NCBI GenBank assembly: GCA_034110565.1
Contig: JAWUYY010000057.1
Coordinates: forward strand, 1-31,658
DNA length: 31,658 nt
Source: Bermanella sp034110565
Lineage (GTDB): Bacteria; Pseudomonadota; Gammaproteobacteria; Pseudomonadales; Oceanobacteraceae
Reading direction: 5' to 3'
Numbering within the stretch: position 1 is the first letter of the stretch; each line of letters starts with the position of its first letter. This document shows, piece after piece, positions 14,625 to 22,227 of this stretch. Below the pieces are notes generated by a model, which worked only from the letters and a program-made list of their open reading frames with translations, did not search any database and was not told the origin of the DNA. A program made the position numbers and the translations under genes.

Positions 14625-14649
14625 TATAATAAATTTCGTCATTTATTAT
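14625..14649. promoter_or_regulatory. 9-bp inverted repeat over a TATAAT box, possible operator
   Basis: ATAATAAAT (14626-14634) and ATTTATTAT (14641-14649) are perfect inverted repeats with a 6-base spacer. TATAAT (14625-14630) overlaps the left arm and may be the -10 box; no good -35 is seen, which would suit an activator-dependent promoter. A dimeric repressor bound here would block it. Confidence 0.45.
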
Positions 14650-14718
14650 GGGTTTTAAGGCTATTCACTTACTAGACATTCCCTTATATGATTCATGCAG
14701 TTTTATAAGAACCATAGT

Positions 14719-14783
14719 TGGCGAGCCGGCCCCGCTCACAGGGAATCAATAGGATTCCAGATTTAGAGCCACTGCGCTCGCCA
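14719..14783 (+). promoter_or_regulatory. Folded mRNA leader of the carboxylase operon
   Basis: TGGCGAGC (14719-14726) pairs with GCTCGCCA (14776-14783), enclosing GGAATC-AATAG-GATTCC (about 14742-14758). GAGC (14723-14726) could instead pair with GCTC (14734-14737), so two mutually exclusive folds are possible. It ends 25 bases before the ATG, with AGGTGA between. It may be an attenuator or an RNA thermosensor-like leader; I cannot match it to a known riboswitch. Confidence 0.4.
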
Positions 14784-14808
14784 GCGCATATTTAGGTGAC
14801 ATCGCCCC

Positions 14809-16461
14809 ATGACAAAATCCACCACAGCCACTCTGACCAACCCCTTCGCGCAATCAGAAGAAGTGGAGTTCAGCATTCCCGGTCAAGCCAGTTATGAGCC
14901 GGGCCTATATGAAGAAAGCCTCAAAAAAGGCTACGACTTAATTAATCGCCCTAAAACCGCCCCAGGTGTGGACGCCATTACCCGTCAACACAGTAAAAAC
15001 CGCATGACCATCTGGGAGCGTATTTCGGTTTTAACCGACGAAGACCCAAAAGTACTGTTTCAAAACTGGGGTAAAAATTTAGATGGCGCAGGCATCGTGA
15101 CGGCTGTGGTAAAAATTAACGGTCGTGATGTGGCGCTATACGGCCATGACTTCACCATACGTGCAGGCTCTATGGATGCCACCAACGGCAAGAAGCTAGC
15201 CCGCTTATTTGAATTAGCTGGTAAGCGCCGTATTCCGTTAGTGGGGTTAAATGACAGCGCTGGTGCCTATGTGCCTGCTGGTGTCGGTGGCCTTGACGGT
15301 TACGCCGAAGCCTTTACTGCCTTGCGTAAAATTTCCGGTGTGGTGCCTTCGATCATGTGTATGTTTGGTTTTAATGCAGGTGGGGGTTCGTACTTACCAC
15401 GTCAAGGCAGTTTTATGATTCAACCAAACGATACCTTTTTTGGTTTAACCGGCACAGGTGTTGTGAAAAGCGTACTCGGTGAAGATGTTACCCCAGATGA
15501 ACTAGGCGGCCCGGGTGTGCATAGTCAAAGTGGCGTCACCGATTTTGTCGTGAAAGACGAAGTGGCCGCTCTTAAAAAAGTAAAACGCTTATTAAATTAT
15601 CTACCCGATAACAATAGTGAATTTGCTCCCTTTCAAGAAACATCCGACCCTATTGATCGCAAAACATGGGACATAGACATTCTGTTGAAAAAAGCTTTCA
15701 ACAGCCCAAGTGGATTTAATACGCCGTTGGATGTGAGCATTATCATTCAACAATTATGTGACCATGGGGATTTCATGGAAGTCCAACCCGATCGTGCGCG
15801 CAACACCATTTGTGCATTAGGTCGAATGGGCGGCAACGTCATCGGTTTTGTAGCAAATAATTCCTCCGTAGCTTCCGGTCAAATTGACATTGCAGCCGCC
15901 TATAAAAATGCGCGTTTTATTCGTTTTTGCAATCTTTACAACATTCCTATGATCTTCATGGAAGACACCACAGGCTTCTTGCCTGGTAAAGAACAAGAAT
16001 CACTGGGTATTGTGCAAGCAGGCCGCGCAATGTTGGACGCTATTATAGACTTGCGTACACCACGCTTTTTATTAATTATTCGCAACGCCTTTGGGGGTGC
16101 TTATGCCTCTTACAACAACTACCCAACCGGTGCCGACTTTGTTGTGGCTCTGCCCACTACTCGTGCTGCAGTAATGGGCCCTGCAGGTGTGGAGTTTGTT
16201 TATAAAAATGAACTACGCGCTATTCGTGGCGCCGTTAAAACGGGCGAGCAAAGCGTGCAATGGGGCAAAGAACAAGAAGCCTTATTAGGTAAGCGCTATG
16301 AAGAAGAGTTAATGAACCCCAACGAAGCACTCAGTCTTGGCAGTATCTCACAAATCGTGATGCCAAGAGATTTACGTAAAGTGCTGGGTGAAAACATGGC
16401 GTTTCATTTAAGGCATTACACGCCGGAGCCATTAATGGCGACTCAACGAGAATTTTTCTAA
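14809..16461 (+). CDS. Acyl-CoA (propionyl-CoA) carboxylase, carboxyltransferase beta subunit
   Basis: The 550-residue protein has the two crotonase-like halves of PccB/AccD-type carboxyltransferases. Half one includes GHDFTIRAGSMDATNGKK (about residues 112-129), PLVGLNDSAGAYVPAG (about 143) and GFNAGGGSYLPRQ (about 185), where Gly-rich turns bind the acyl-CoA. Half two includes NNSSVASGQIDIAAAYKNARFIRFCN (about 350; cited in part), PMIFMEDTTGFLPGKEQE (about 380) and RNAFGGAYAS (about 422). It moves the carboxyl group from biotin to the acyl-CoA. The next gene supplies biotin carboxylase and BCCP, and the epimerase and mutase that follow point to propionyl-CoA as substrate. AGGTGA precedes the ATG. 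Confidence 0.9.
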   Translation: MTKSTTATLTNPFAQSEEVEFSIPGQASYEPGLYEESLKKGYDLINRPKTAPGVDAITRQHSKNRMTIWERISVLTDEDPKVLFQNWGKNLDGAGIVTAVVKINGRDVALYGHDFTIRAGSMDATNGKKLARLFELAGKRRIPLVGLNDSAGAYVPAGVGGLDGYAEAFTALRKISGVVPSIMCMFGFNAGGGSYLPRQGSFMIQPNDTFFGLTGTGVVKSVLGEDVTPDELGGPGVHSQSGVTDFVVKDEVAALKKVKRLLNYLPDNNSEFAPFQETSDPIDRKTWDIDILLKKAFNSPSGFNTPLDVSIIIQQLCDHGDFMEVQPDRARNTICALGRMGGNVIGFVANNSSVASGQIDIAAAYKNARFIRFCNLYNIPMIFMEDTTGFLPGKEQESLGIVQAGRAMLDAIIDLRTPRFLLIIRNAFGGAYASYNNYPTGADFVVALPTTRAAVMGPAGVEFVYKNELRAIRGAVKTGEQSVQWGKEQEALLGKRYEEELMNPNEALSLGSISQIVMPRDLRKVLGENMAFHLRHYTPEPLMATQREFF

Positions 16462-16517
16462 GTCATTTTTATCGCGATAACACTTAGAAAAACCACATGA
16501 ATAAAAGAGACTATAAA

Positions 16518-19385
16518 ATGAGTAATGAATACTACCTGAACAACCCGCTTATCCATAAAGATCGCCAACTAGGCAATGCTTTTAGTGAATGGGTGCAAAG
16601 TTTCAACTGTTCAAATATGCGCCCGTTGATTATTTGCCGTGGCCCTATTCGAATTGAAACCATGGATGTATTTACCGAAATGGGCATTGAACATTACGGT
16701 ATTTTATTATCTGAAAAAGACAGCATTGTTTATCAAAATGCATTAGCACCAGAGCTACGTCAGCTAACTGACCCAAGCCGTGTACATCGTGTACCCGATT
16801 ATACTGGTGTCGATAAAGATGAGCGCAATGTGCGTATTCAACAAATTATTAAAATCGCCAAAGACAATGGCTACAACAGCATTTACACCGGTTATGGTTT
16901 CATGGCCGAAGACGAATCCATGGTGAGTGCCATGGAAAAAGCCGGTTTGAATTTTATTGGCCCATGCTCTAAAACGGTTCACGATGCTGGACTTAAAGAT
17001 GAAGCTAAACGCACCGCGCTAAAAGTCGGTGTAAGTGTTACACCAGGTTTAGATAACGCGACAGCTTTAACCTTACTTAAAAAACACAAGGATGAAAAAG
17101 CATTACTCGCCTTGGTAAAAAAAGAAAAACTCGATCTTGATCAAGCTAAATTTGACGCCTGCGAAAGCTTAGAAGACAAAGCCGATGTGGTTCTAACCGC
17201 CAGTTATAATAAAGGCGTTGATTTATATTCTATTGAAGAGTTACAAGCGACTATAGCTGACCAAGTGATTGAAATTGGCAAACAATTCCCAGAAAACCGT
17301 GTGCGCCTAAAATGTATTGGTGGTGGTGGCGGCAAAGGTCAACGCATATTACCTAACCCAGCATCATTTGAAGGCGACCTAGATGCGCAACTTGATCAAG
17401 TGGCTAAACTAGCACCTTCATTGGTGCTAGAAATCTTGAATGAAGTAAAAGCCACAGGTAAAGGCGACAACAAAAATATTCTCATCGAATTAAATATCGA
17501 AACCACTCGCCACCAAGAAATCCAAGTAATTGGCAATGGTGATTGGTCTTTAGCCTTGGGTGGTCGTGATTGCTCACTACAAATGCACGAGCAAAAATTA
17601 CTTGAAGTGTCGGTCATTTCTGAAGATTTAGAAAGCGCATTAACCGTAGCGGTCAAAGAAGGTCGCGACAGCGAAGCCACCGTTTTAAACCAAGATATTA
17701 AAACTCTACAAAAAATGGAAGAAGAGGCAGAACGCTTCGCCCAAGCAGTGGGTTTAGATAGCGTATCCACCTTTGAATGTATCGTGGATCGTGACAAACA
17801 TTTCTTTATGGAAATGAACACTCGAATTCAAGTAGAACACCGCGTTACCGAACTGTGCTACAGCTTGAAATTCGCCAACCCTGATAACGAAAACGAATAC
17901 TTCATTGTAGAAAGCCTAGTAGAAGCCATGGTGCTTTTAGCGGCTCATGGTTCACGCTTACCAAAACCCACTCGTGTATTGCGCCATAATTCATCGGTAG
18001 AAGCGCGCCTAAATGCCACCAACCAAGCCTTAGCCCCTCACGCTGGTGGCATCATTGAGTACTGGAGCGACGCCCAAAAAGGTGAGATTCGTGACGATCA
18101 AGGTATCAGCTTACACAACCCTGACACTGACGTATTCATGAAGTATCACCTAGCCGGTGCCTACGACTCAAACATTGCCCTGCTATTAACAGTGGGCCAA
18201 GACCGCTTAAGTACTTACGATGCCATGGCCGAAGTATTACGCAGCACCGTATTACTAGGCAAAGACTTATCGACCAATTTAGAGTTTCACTACGGTTTAG
18301 TAAATTGGTTTATTGGCAACAATATTAATGCACGCCCGACCACTAAATTTATTGTGCCTTATTTAACAGCAGTCGGTTTACTTAAGCAGCAAAGCAACAA
18401 CCTAGATGTGGCTTATGCTTACCAACAAATTTGCGCAAAAGTGTTAGCCGATATTAACGATGCTGATGCCAAAACAAATATGCAAAAAATACTCGTGCGT
18501 AAACAACTTTTACTAACTCGTCCTATTGAACGCTTACTAGGTGAGCCTCATGTATTGGCTGGTTGGCTGAGCATAGAGCAACCTAACTTTGCCATTCAAC
18601 AAGATAACCAAGTTATGTGGCTTGAGAACCCGATTCGCATACTTGCAGACACATATCATTTCTTAAACATGGACTTTAACGATCAAGACCCTGCCGCCAC
18701 CATGATTTGGGACCATGACAATGATGTGCTACAAGATGCATTAAGCTTTTATGACACGCTAGAGACTCAACTTGTTGACGCGGGTCACGATGATTTAGAT
18801 TACATTGAGCTGAGCGAAATCATTAATGGTCCAGCGCCAGAGGGTTTTAGTAAGGAGATTTGGCAACAAGTGCAAGCCGCTCACCTAGGTTATCAATCCG
18901 GTTTTGAGATATTCAATTTATTACCATACATTGCCAGTGAAACCGGCTTTTATGACTTGGATGTGAATGAAGACCTCAGTATTTATATCCCTGAAGCCTT
19001 ACTTGATGAAACCTTGCAAAAGAATATGATGAAGGTACTCGTACCACCACCAACGGCCAAGGGCGATGAAATTCTTGCCGCTTCCGGTGGCATGTTCTAT
19101 AGCCGCGAAGCACCGGGCATGTCGGCCTTTATTAAAGAAGGTGATCACTTTGAAGCTGGTCAGCCCCTTTATATTGTTGAAGTGATGAAAATGTTCAACA
19201 AGGTGAATGCGCCGTTTGCAGGCACCATCGAAAAAGTATTAATAGAAGAAGACGGCACCATCATTAAAAAAGGCCAACCTTTGTTTAAAATAATCGCCGA
19301 TGAAAAAGTGGTCATCGAAACGGTTGAAGATGTGCAAGCACGCCGTCGCGAACAAACCGATGTATTCTTAATAACGGTAGCCTAA
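16518..19385 (+). CDS. Biotin carboxylase/BCCP fusion, acyl-CoA carboxylase alpha subunit (divergent)
   Basis: From the ATG at 16518 (GAGA upstream; the ATG at 16497 has no ribosome site) the protein has 955 residues, well above the usual 660-700 of PccA/MccA. The order is: BC N-domain (about 30-165, with YTGYGFMAED where the family has HPGYGFLSEN), an insertion of some 60-70 residues, an ATP-grasp domain (CIGGGGGKGQR, RDCSLQMHEQKL, FMEMNTRIQVEHRVTE), BC C-domain (SSVEARLN), a helical linker of about 200 residues, then BCCP with EVMKMF, whose Lys891 (codon 19188-19190) is the biotin site. It would carboxylate biotin with ATP and bicarbonate. It lies 56 bases past the carboxyltransferase gene. 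The many changed motif residues make this a distinct subfamily. Confidence 0.87.
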   Translation: MSNEYYLNNPLIHKDRQLGNAFSEWVQSFNCSNMRPLIICRGPIRIETMDVFTEMGIEHYGILLSEKDSIVYQNALAPELRQLTDPSRVHRVPDYTGVDKDERNVRIQQIIKIAKDNGYNSIYTGYGFMAEDESMVSAMEKAGLNFIGPCSKTVHDAGLKDEAKRTALKVGVSVTPGLDNATALTLLKKHKDEKALLALVKKEKLDLDQAKFDACESLEDKADVVLTASYNKGVDLYSIEELQATIADQVIEIGKQFPENRVRLKCIGGGGGKGQRILPNPASFEGDLDAQLDQVAKLAPSLVLEILNEVKATGKGDNKNILIELNIETTRHQEIQVIGNGDWSLALGGRDCSLQMHEQKLLEVSVISEDLESALTVAVKEGRDSEATVLNQDIKTLQKMEEEAERFAQAVGLDSVSTFECIVDRDKHFFMEMNTRIQVEHRVTELCYSLKFANPDNENEYFIVESLVEAMVLLAAHGSRLPKPTRVLRHNSSVEARLNATNQALAPHAGGIIEYWSDAQKGEIRDDQGISLHNPDTDVFMKYHLAGAYDSNIALLLTVGQDRLSTYDAMAEVLRSTVLLGKDLSTNLEFHYGLVNWFIGNNINARPTTKFIVPYLTAVGLLKQQSNNLDVAYAYQQICAKVLADINDADAKTNMQKILVRKQLLLTRPIERLLGEPHVLAGWLSIEQPNFAIQQDNQVMWLENPIRILADTYHFLNMDFNDQDPAATMIWDHDNDVLQDALSFYDTLETQLVDAGHDDLDYIELSEIINGPAPEGFSKEIWQQVQAAHLGYQSGFEIFNLLPYIASETGFYDLDVNEDLSIYIPEALLDETLQKNMMKVLVPPPTAKGDEILAASGGMFYSREAPGMSAFIKEGDHFEAGQPLYIVEVMKMFNKVNAPFAGTIEKVLIEEDGTIIKKGQPLFKIIADEKVVIETVEDVQARRREQTDVFLITVA

Positions 19386-19446
19386 GGCAACCTTGTTAAA
19401 CCGCTGAGGACAGATTAACACCTGCCCTAGCCGTCACAATATTTAA

Positions 19447-19460
19447 ACAGGTTCGCCTGT
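19447..19460 (+). promoter_or_regulatory. UUCG tetraloop hairpin before the epimerase gene
   Basis: ACAGG-TTCG-CCTGT is a perfect 5-bp stem closed by the very stable UUCG tetraloop. It lies 14 bases upstream of the epimerase ATG, just before the GAGAG ribosome site, and could stabilise the downstream mRNA after processing or tune translation. Confidence 0.45.
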
Positions 19461-19474
19461 AAAGAGAGTGTTAC

Positions 19475-19882
19475 ATGATTACTGGATTAGATCACATTGC
19501 CATTGCCGTACCGGATTTAGACAAAGCCATCGAACGCTTTATGAGTGACTTTGGCTTGACCTTTGATCATAAAGAAGATGTGCAAAGTGCAAAAACCAGT
19601 ACCGCGTTTTTTCCACTTCAAAGCACCAGTATTGAATTGGTTCATCCATTAAACGGTGAGGGGCCAATACAAAAGTATATTGAGAAAAAAGGTGGTGGTA
19701 TGCACCATCTTTGTTTTCGCTCGGACAATATTGAAGAAGATATCACACGCTTAAAAGCCAAAGGCTATGAATTTTTAAGTGATGCACCTTATTTAGGCGC
19801 ACACAACTGCATGGTGATTTTTATTCATCCTAAAAGCTGTGACGGGGTTTTGATCGAACTTAGTCAGCCAATGGGTCATTAA
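19475..19882 (+). CDS. mce: Methylmalonyl-CoA epimerase
   Basis: The 135-residue protein is a glyoxalase/VOC fold enzyme that swaps (S)- and (R)-methylmalonyl-CoA, linking the carboxylase product to the mutase substrate. It has the standard start ITGLDHIAIAVPDLDKAIE (metal His7), the SIELVHPLNGEGPIQKYI region (about residues 50-67), GGGMHHLCFR (metal His about 77, typical of the family) and the end GVLIELSQP (metal Glu about 128). The length is normal. GAGAG lies 8 bases before the ATG. Its gene sits between carboxylase and mutase in the operon. Confidence 0.93.
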   Translation: MITGLDHIAIAVPDLDKAIERFMSDFGLTFDHKEDVQSAKTSTAFFPLQSTSIELVHPLNGEGPIQKYIEKKGGGMHHLCFRSDNIEEDITRLKAKGYEFLSDAPYLGAHNCMVIFIHPKSCDGVLIELSQPMGH

Positions 19883-19889
19883 AACAATT

Positions 19890-19987
19890 GTAGGATGGGT
19901 TAGGTTTGAGTGTAACGAGAACCATAATCCATCAAGTTCAAATGGTGGGTTAGGCTGTTCGTAATAATGGCAGCTACCCCATCCTAC
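19890..19987. repeat. Intergenic repeat-like element with 10-bp inverted ends
   Basis: GTAGGATGGG (19890-19899) and CCCATCCTAC (19978-19987) are perfect inverted ends. Inside, GGTTAGG occurs near both ends (19898-19904 and about 19947-19953) together with AACGAGAACCATAATCC and TCAAATGGTGG. This resembles the GTAGGATGGGTTAG...CCCATC family of small dispersed elements seen, from memory, in many proteobacterial genomes. It has no coding capacity and separates the epimerase from the mutase gene. Confidence 0.6.
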
Positions 19988-19999
19988 GAAACTTTTTAC

Positions 20000-20013
20000 G
20001 TCCGACGTCGGAC
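20000..20013. promoter_or_regulatory. 14-bp perfect palindrome before the mutase gene
   Basis: GTCCGACGTCGGAC is a perfect palindrome, flanked by CTTTTTAC and AAAAAGG, so the symmetry nearly extends over 24 bases. It ends 14 bases before the mutase ATG. It could be a dimer-binding operator or, in RNA, a hairpin near the ribosome site AAAGG. Confidence 0.45.
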
Positions 20014-20027
20014 AAAAAGGCTAAAGA

Positions 20028-22166
20028 ATGAGCGAAAAAAAATACACTTACGAAGAATGGGCCGCACTTGCCACCAAGCAAATGAAAGGTATGACACCCG
20101 AAGAAATGGAATGGCACACCCCAGAAGGCGTGCCGATTAAAGTCTTGTACACCGAAGATGACGTTAAAGACTTAGAATACAACAATACCTTCCCCGGCTT
20201 AGCACCTTATGTTCGCGGCCCTATGGCGACCATGTACGCAGGTCGCCCGTGGACGATTCGCCAGTATGCGGGGTTTTCTACCGCAGAAGAATCTAACGCG
20301 TTTTATCGTAAAAATTTAAAAGCCGGCGCACAAGGTGTATCCGTTGCATTCGATTTAGCCACACACCGTGGCTATGACTCTGACCACGAGCGTGTGACCG
20401 GTGACGTAGGAAAAGCCGGTGTTGCCATTGACTCTGTAGAAGACATGAAGATTTTATTTGATGAAATCCCATTAGATAAAGTATCGGTTTCTATGACCAT
20501 GAACGGCGCCGTATTACCCATTCTTGCTAATTATATTGTGGCCGCTGAAGAACAAGGTGTCAGCCAAGATAAATTATCGGGCACCATTCAAAACGATATA
20601 TTAAAAGAGTTCATGGTACGTAATACCTATATTTATCCGCCATCCCCTTCTATGAAAATCATTGGCGATATTATTGGTTACACCTCTGAGCACATGCCGA
20701 AGTTTAATAGTATTTCTATTTCTGGTTATCACATTCAAGAAGCCGGTGCTGATGCTGCCCTAGAATTGGCCTACACGTTAAGTGATGGTCGTGAATATGT
20801 ACGTACCGCCATCAACGCGGGTTTAGATGTGGACACCTTTGCCCCACGCTTATCGTTTTTCTGGGGCATCTCTATGAACTTCTACATGGAAATCGCCAAA
20901 CTGCGTGCAGGCCGATTATTGTGGTTTCGCATCATGGAGGAATTTAAACCCACCAATCCTAAATCATCCATGCTGCGTACTCACTCGCAAACTTCTGGCT
21001 GGTCATTAACCGAGCAAGACCCATACAACAATGTCGTGCGCACCACTATCGAAGCCATGGCGGCGGTATTTGGCGGCACCCAATCCCTGCACACCAATGC
21101 ATTGGACGAAGCCGTTGCCCTGCCCACTGAATTTAGCGCCCGTGTTGCCCGTAACACGCAAATTATTATTCAAGAAGAAACCGGCATTCCGCAAGTGGCG
21201 GACCCTTGGGGTGGCTCTTACATGATGGAATCGTTAACTCAACAGTTGGCGGATCGTGCTTGGGGATTAATCGAAGAAATCGAAGAAAAAGGCGGCATGG
21301 CCAAAGCCATTGAAGAAGGCTTGCCTAAATTGCGCATTGAAGAAAGCGCTGCGCGCAAGCAAGCTCGTATCGACCGTGGCGAAGATGTGATTGTTGGTGT
21401 TAATAAACACCAATTAGAAAGCGAAGACGACCTAGATATTTTAGAAGTGGATAACGTAGCTGTGCGTGAGTCCCAAATTAAACGCCTTAAAAGCATTCGC
21501 GCCAGTCGTGATAGCGCTGCCGTTAAGCAAGCCTTGGCAGATATTACTGCGGCTGCTAAAAGCGGCAAAGGGAATCTGCTAGACTTAAGCGTGAAAGCCG
21601 CACGTCTACGCGCCACGATAGGTGAAATATCAGACGCTATGGAAGAAGAATTCGGTCGTTACCAAGCCCAGTCTCGTACCATTAGTGGTGTGTACGGTGC
21701 GGGTTATGAAAACGACGCCGACTGGCAACAAATTAAAACGGATATCGAAGCTTTTGTTGAAAAACACGGTCGACGCCCTCGTATGCTGGTATGCAAAATG
21801 GGACAAGACGGCCATGACCGCGGAGCTAAAGTGGTCGCCACCGCCTTTGCCGATGTAGGCTTTGATATTGATTTATCACCTATGTTTTCAACCCCAAGTG
21901 AAGTGGCCAAACAAGCCATTGAAAATGACGTACACGTGATTGGTGTTTCTTCATTAGCCGCAGGTCACAAAACCCTAGTGCCGGATTTAATTGCCGAATT
22001 AAAAGCCCAAGGTGCTGATGATATTGTGGTGATTGCTGGCGGCGTAATACCGAAACAAGATTATGACTTTTTATATAAAGCTGGTGTGAAAGGCATCTTT
22101 GGCCCTGGGACTAAAATTCCGGTCAGTGCCCGCAAAGTGCTGGATGCGATTAATAATCAAGTCTGA
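20028..22166 (+). CDS. scpA: Methylmalonyl-CoA mutase, single-chain B12 enzyme
   Basis: The 712-residue protein has the length and layout of the catalytic homodimer type (ScpA/Sbm, human MUT). It rearranges (R)-methylmalonyl-CoA to succinyl-CoA. The N-terminal TIM barrel includes YVRGPMATMYAGRPWTIRQYAGFST (about 63-87, cited in part), FDLATHRGYDSDHERVTGDVG (about 108) and TMNGAVLPILANYI. The C-terminal cobalamin domain has the DxHxxG motif in KMGQDGHDRGAKVVATAFAD (about 590-609, His is the lower cobalt ligand), then SSLAAGHKTLVP and GGVIPKQDYDFLYKAGVKGIFGPGT. No catalytic change is visible. MeaB is encoded next. Confidence 0.97.
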   Translation: MSEKKYTYEEWAALATKQMKGMTPEEMEWHTPEGVPIKVLYTEDDVKDLEYNNTFPGLAPYVRGPMATMYAGRPWTIRQYAGFSTAEESNAFYRKNLKAGAQGVSVAFDLATHRGYDSDHERVTGDVGKAGVAIDSVEDMKILFDEIPLDKVSVSMTMNGAVLPILANYIVAAEEQGVSQDKLSGTIQNDILKEFMVRNTYIYPPSPSMKIIGDIIGYTSEHMPKFNSISISGYHIQEAGADAALELAYTLSDGREYVRTAINAGLDVDTFAPRLSFFWGISMNFYMEIAKLRAGRLLWFRIMEEFKPTNPKSSMLRTHSQTSGWSLTEQDPYNNVVRTTIEAMAAVFGGTQSLHTNALDEAVALPTEFSARVARNTQIIIQEETGIPQVADPWGGSYMMESLTQQLADRAWGLIEEIEEKGGMAKAIEEGLPKLRIEESAARKQARIDRGEDVIVGVNKHQLESEDDLDILEVDNVAVRESQIKRLKSIRASRDSAAVKQALADITAAAKSGKGNLLDLSVKAARLRATIGEISDAMEEEFGRYQAQSRTISGVYGAGYENDADWQQIKTDIEAFVEKHGRRPRMLVCKMGQDGHDRGAKVVATAFADVGFDIDLSPMFSTPSEVAKQAIENDVHVIGVSSLAAGHKTLVPDLIAELKAQGADDIVVIAGGVIPKQDYDFLYKAGVKGIFGPGTKIPVSARKVLDAINNQV

Positions 22167-22174
22167 CGTCACAG

Positions 22175-22204
22175 GTCAGGAGCCTAACACCTCTTGCTCC
22201 TGAC
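22175..22204 (+). promoter_or_regulatory. 9-bp intercistronic hairpin between mutase and meaB
   Basis: GTCAGGAGC (22175-22183) and GCTCCTGAC (22196-22204) pair perfectly over a 12-base loop. It begins 9 bases past the mutase stop codon and has no T tract, so it could act as an RNA-stability element or lower expression of the downstream GTPase relative to the mutase rather than fully terminate. Confidence 0.5.
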
Positions 22205-22227
22205 TCCGACTCTCGACTCATAAAATT

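Larger units (their letters stand above)
14314..14808 (+). promoter_or_regulatory. Regulatory region of the propionyl-CoA operon
   Basis: This 495-base gap holds no gene I can support. From left to right it has a 10-bp hairpin (14331-14362), an inverted repeat GATCAA-6-TTGATC (14484-14501), a 12-base direct repeat TTATGTCTATTT (14504-14515 and 14548-14559), a 9-bp inverted repeat around a TATAAT (14625-14649) and a folded leader (14719-14783). Each is listed below. Such density suggests tight control of the carboxylase genes. Confidence 0.6.

Noticed and set aside
16764..16982. Minus-strand open frames inside the biotin carboxylase gene (also 17396-17821)
   Set aside because: They lie opposite conserved ATP-grasp and BC motifs and look like codon-bias shadows.
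21239..21616. 125-codon minus-strand open frame inside the mutase gene
   Set aside because: Low-complexity Ala, Arg, Ser and Leu composition opposite a conserved gene; no start context.
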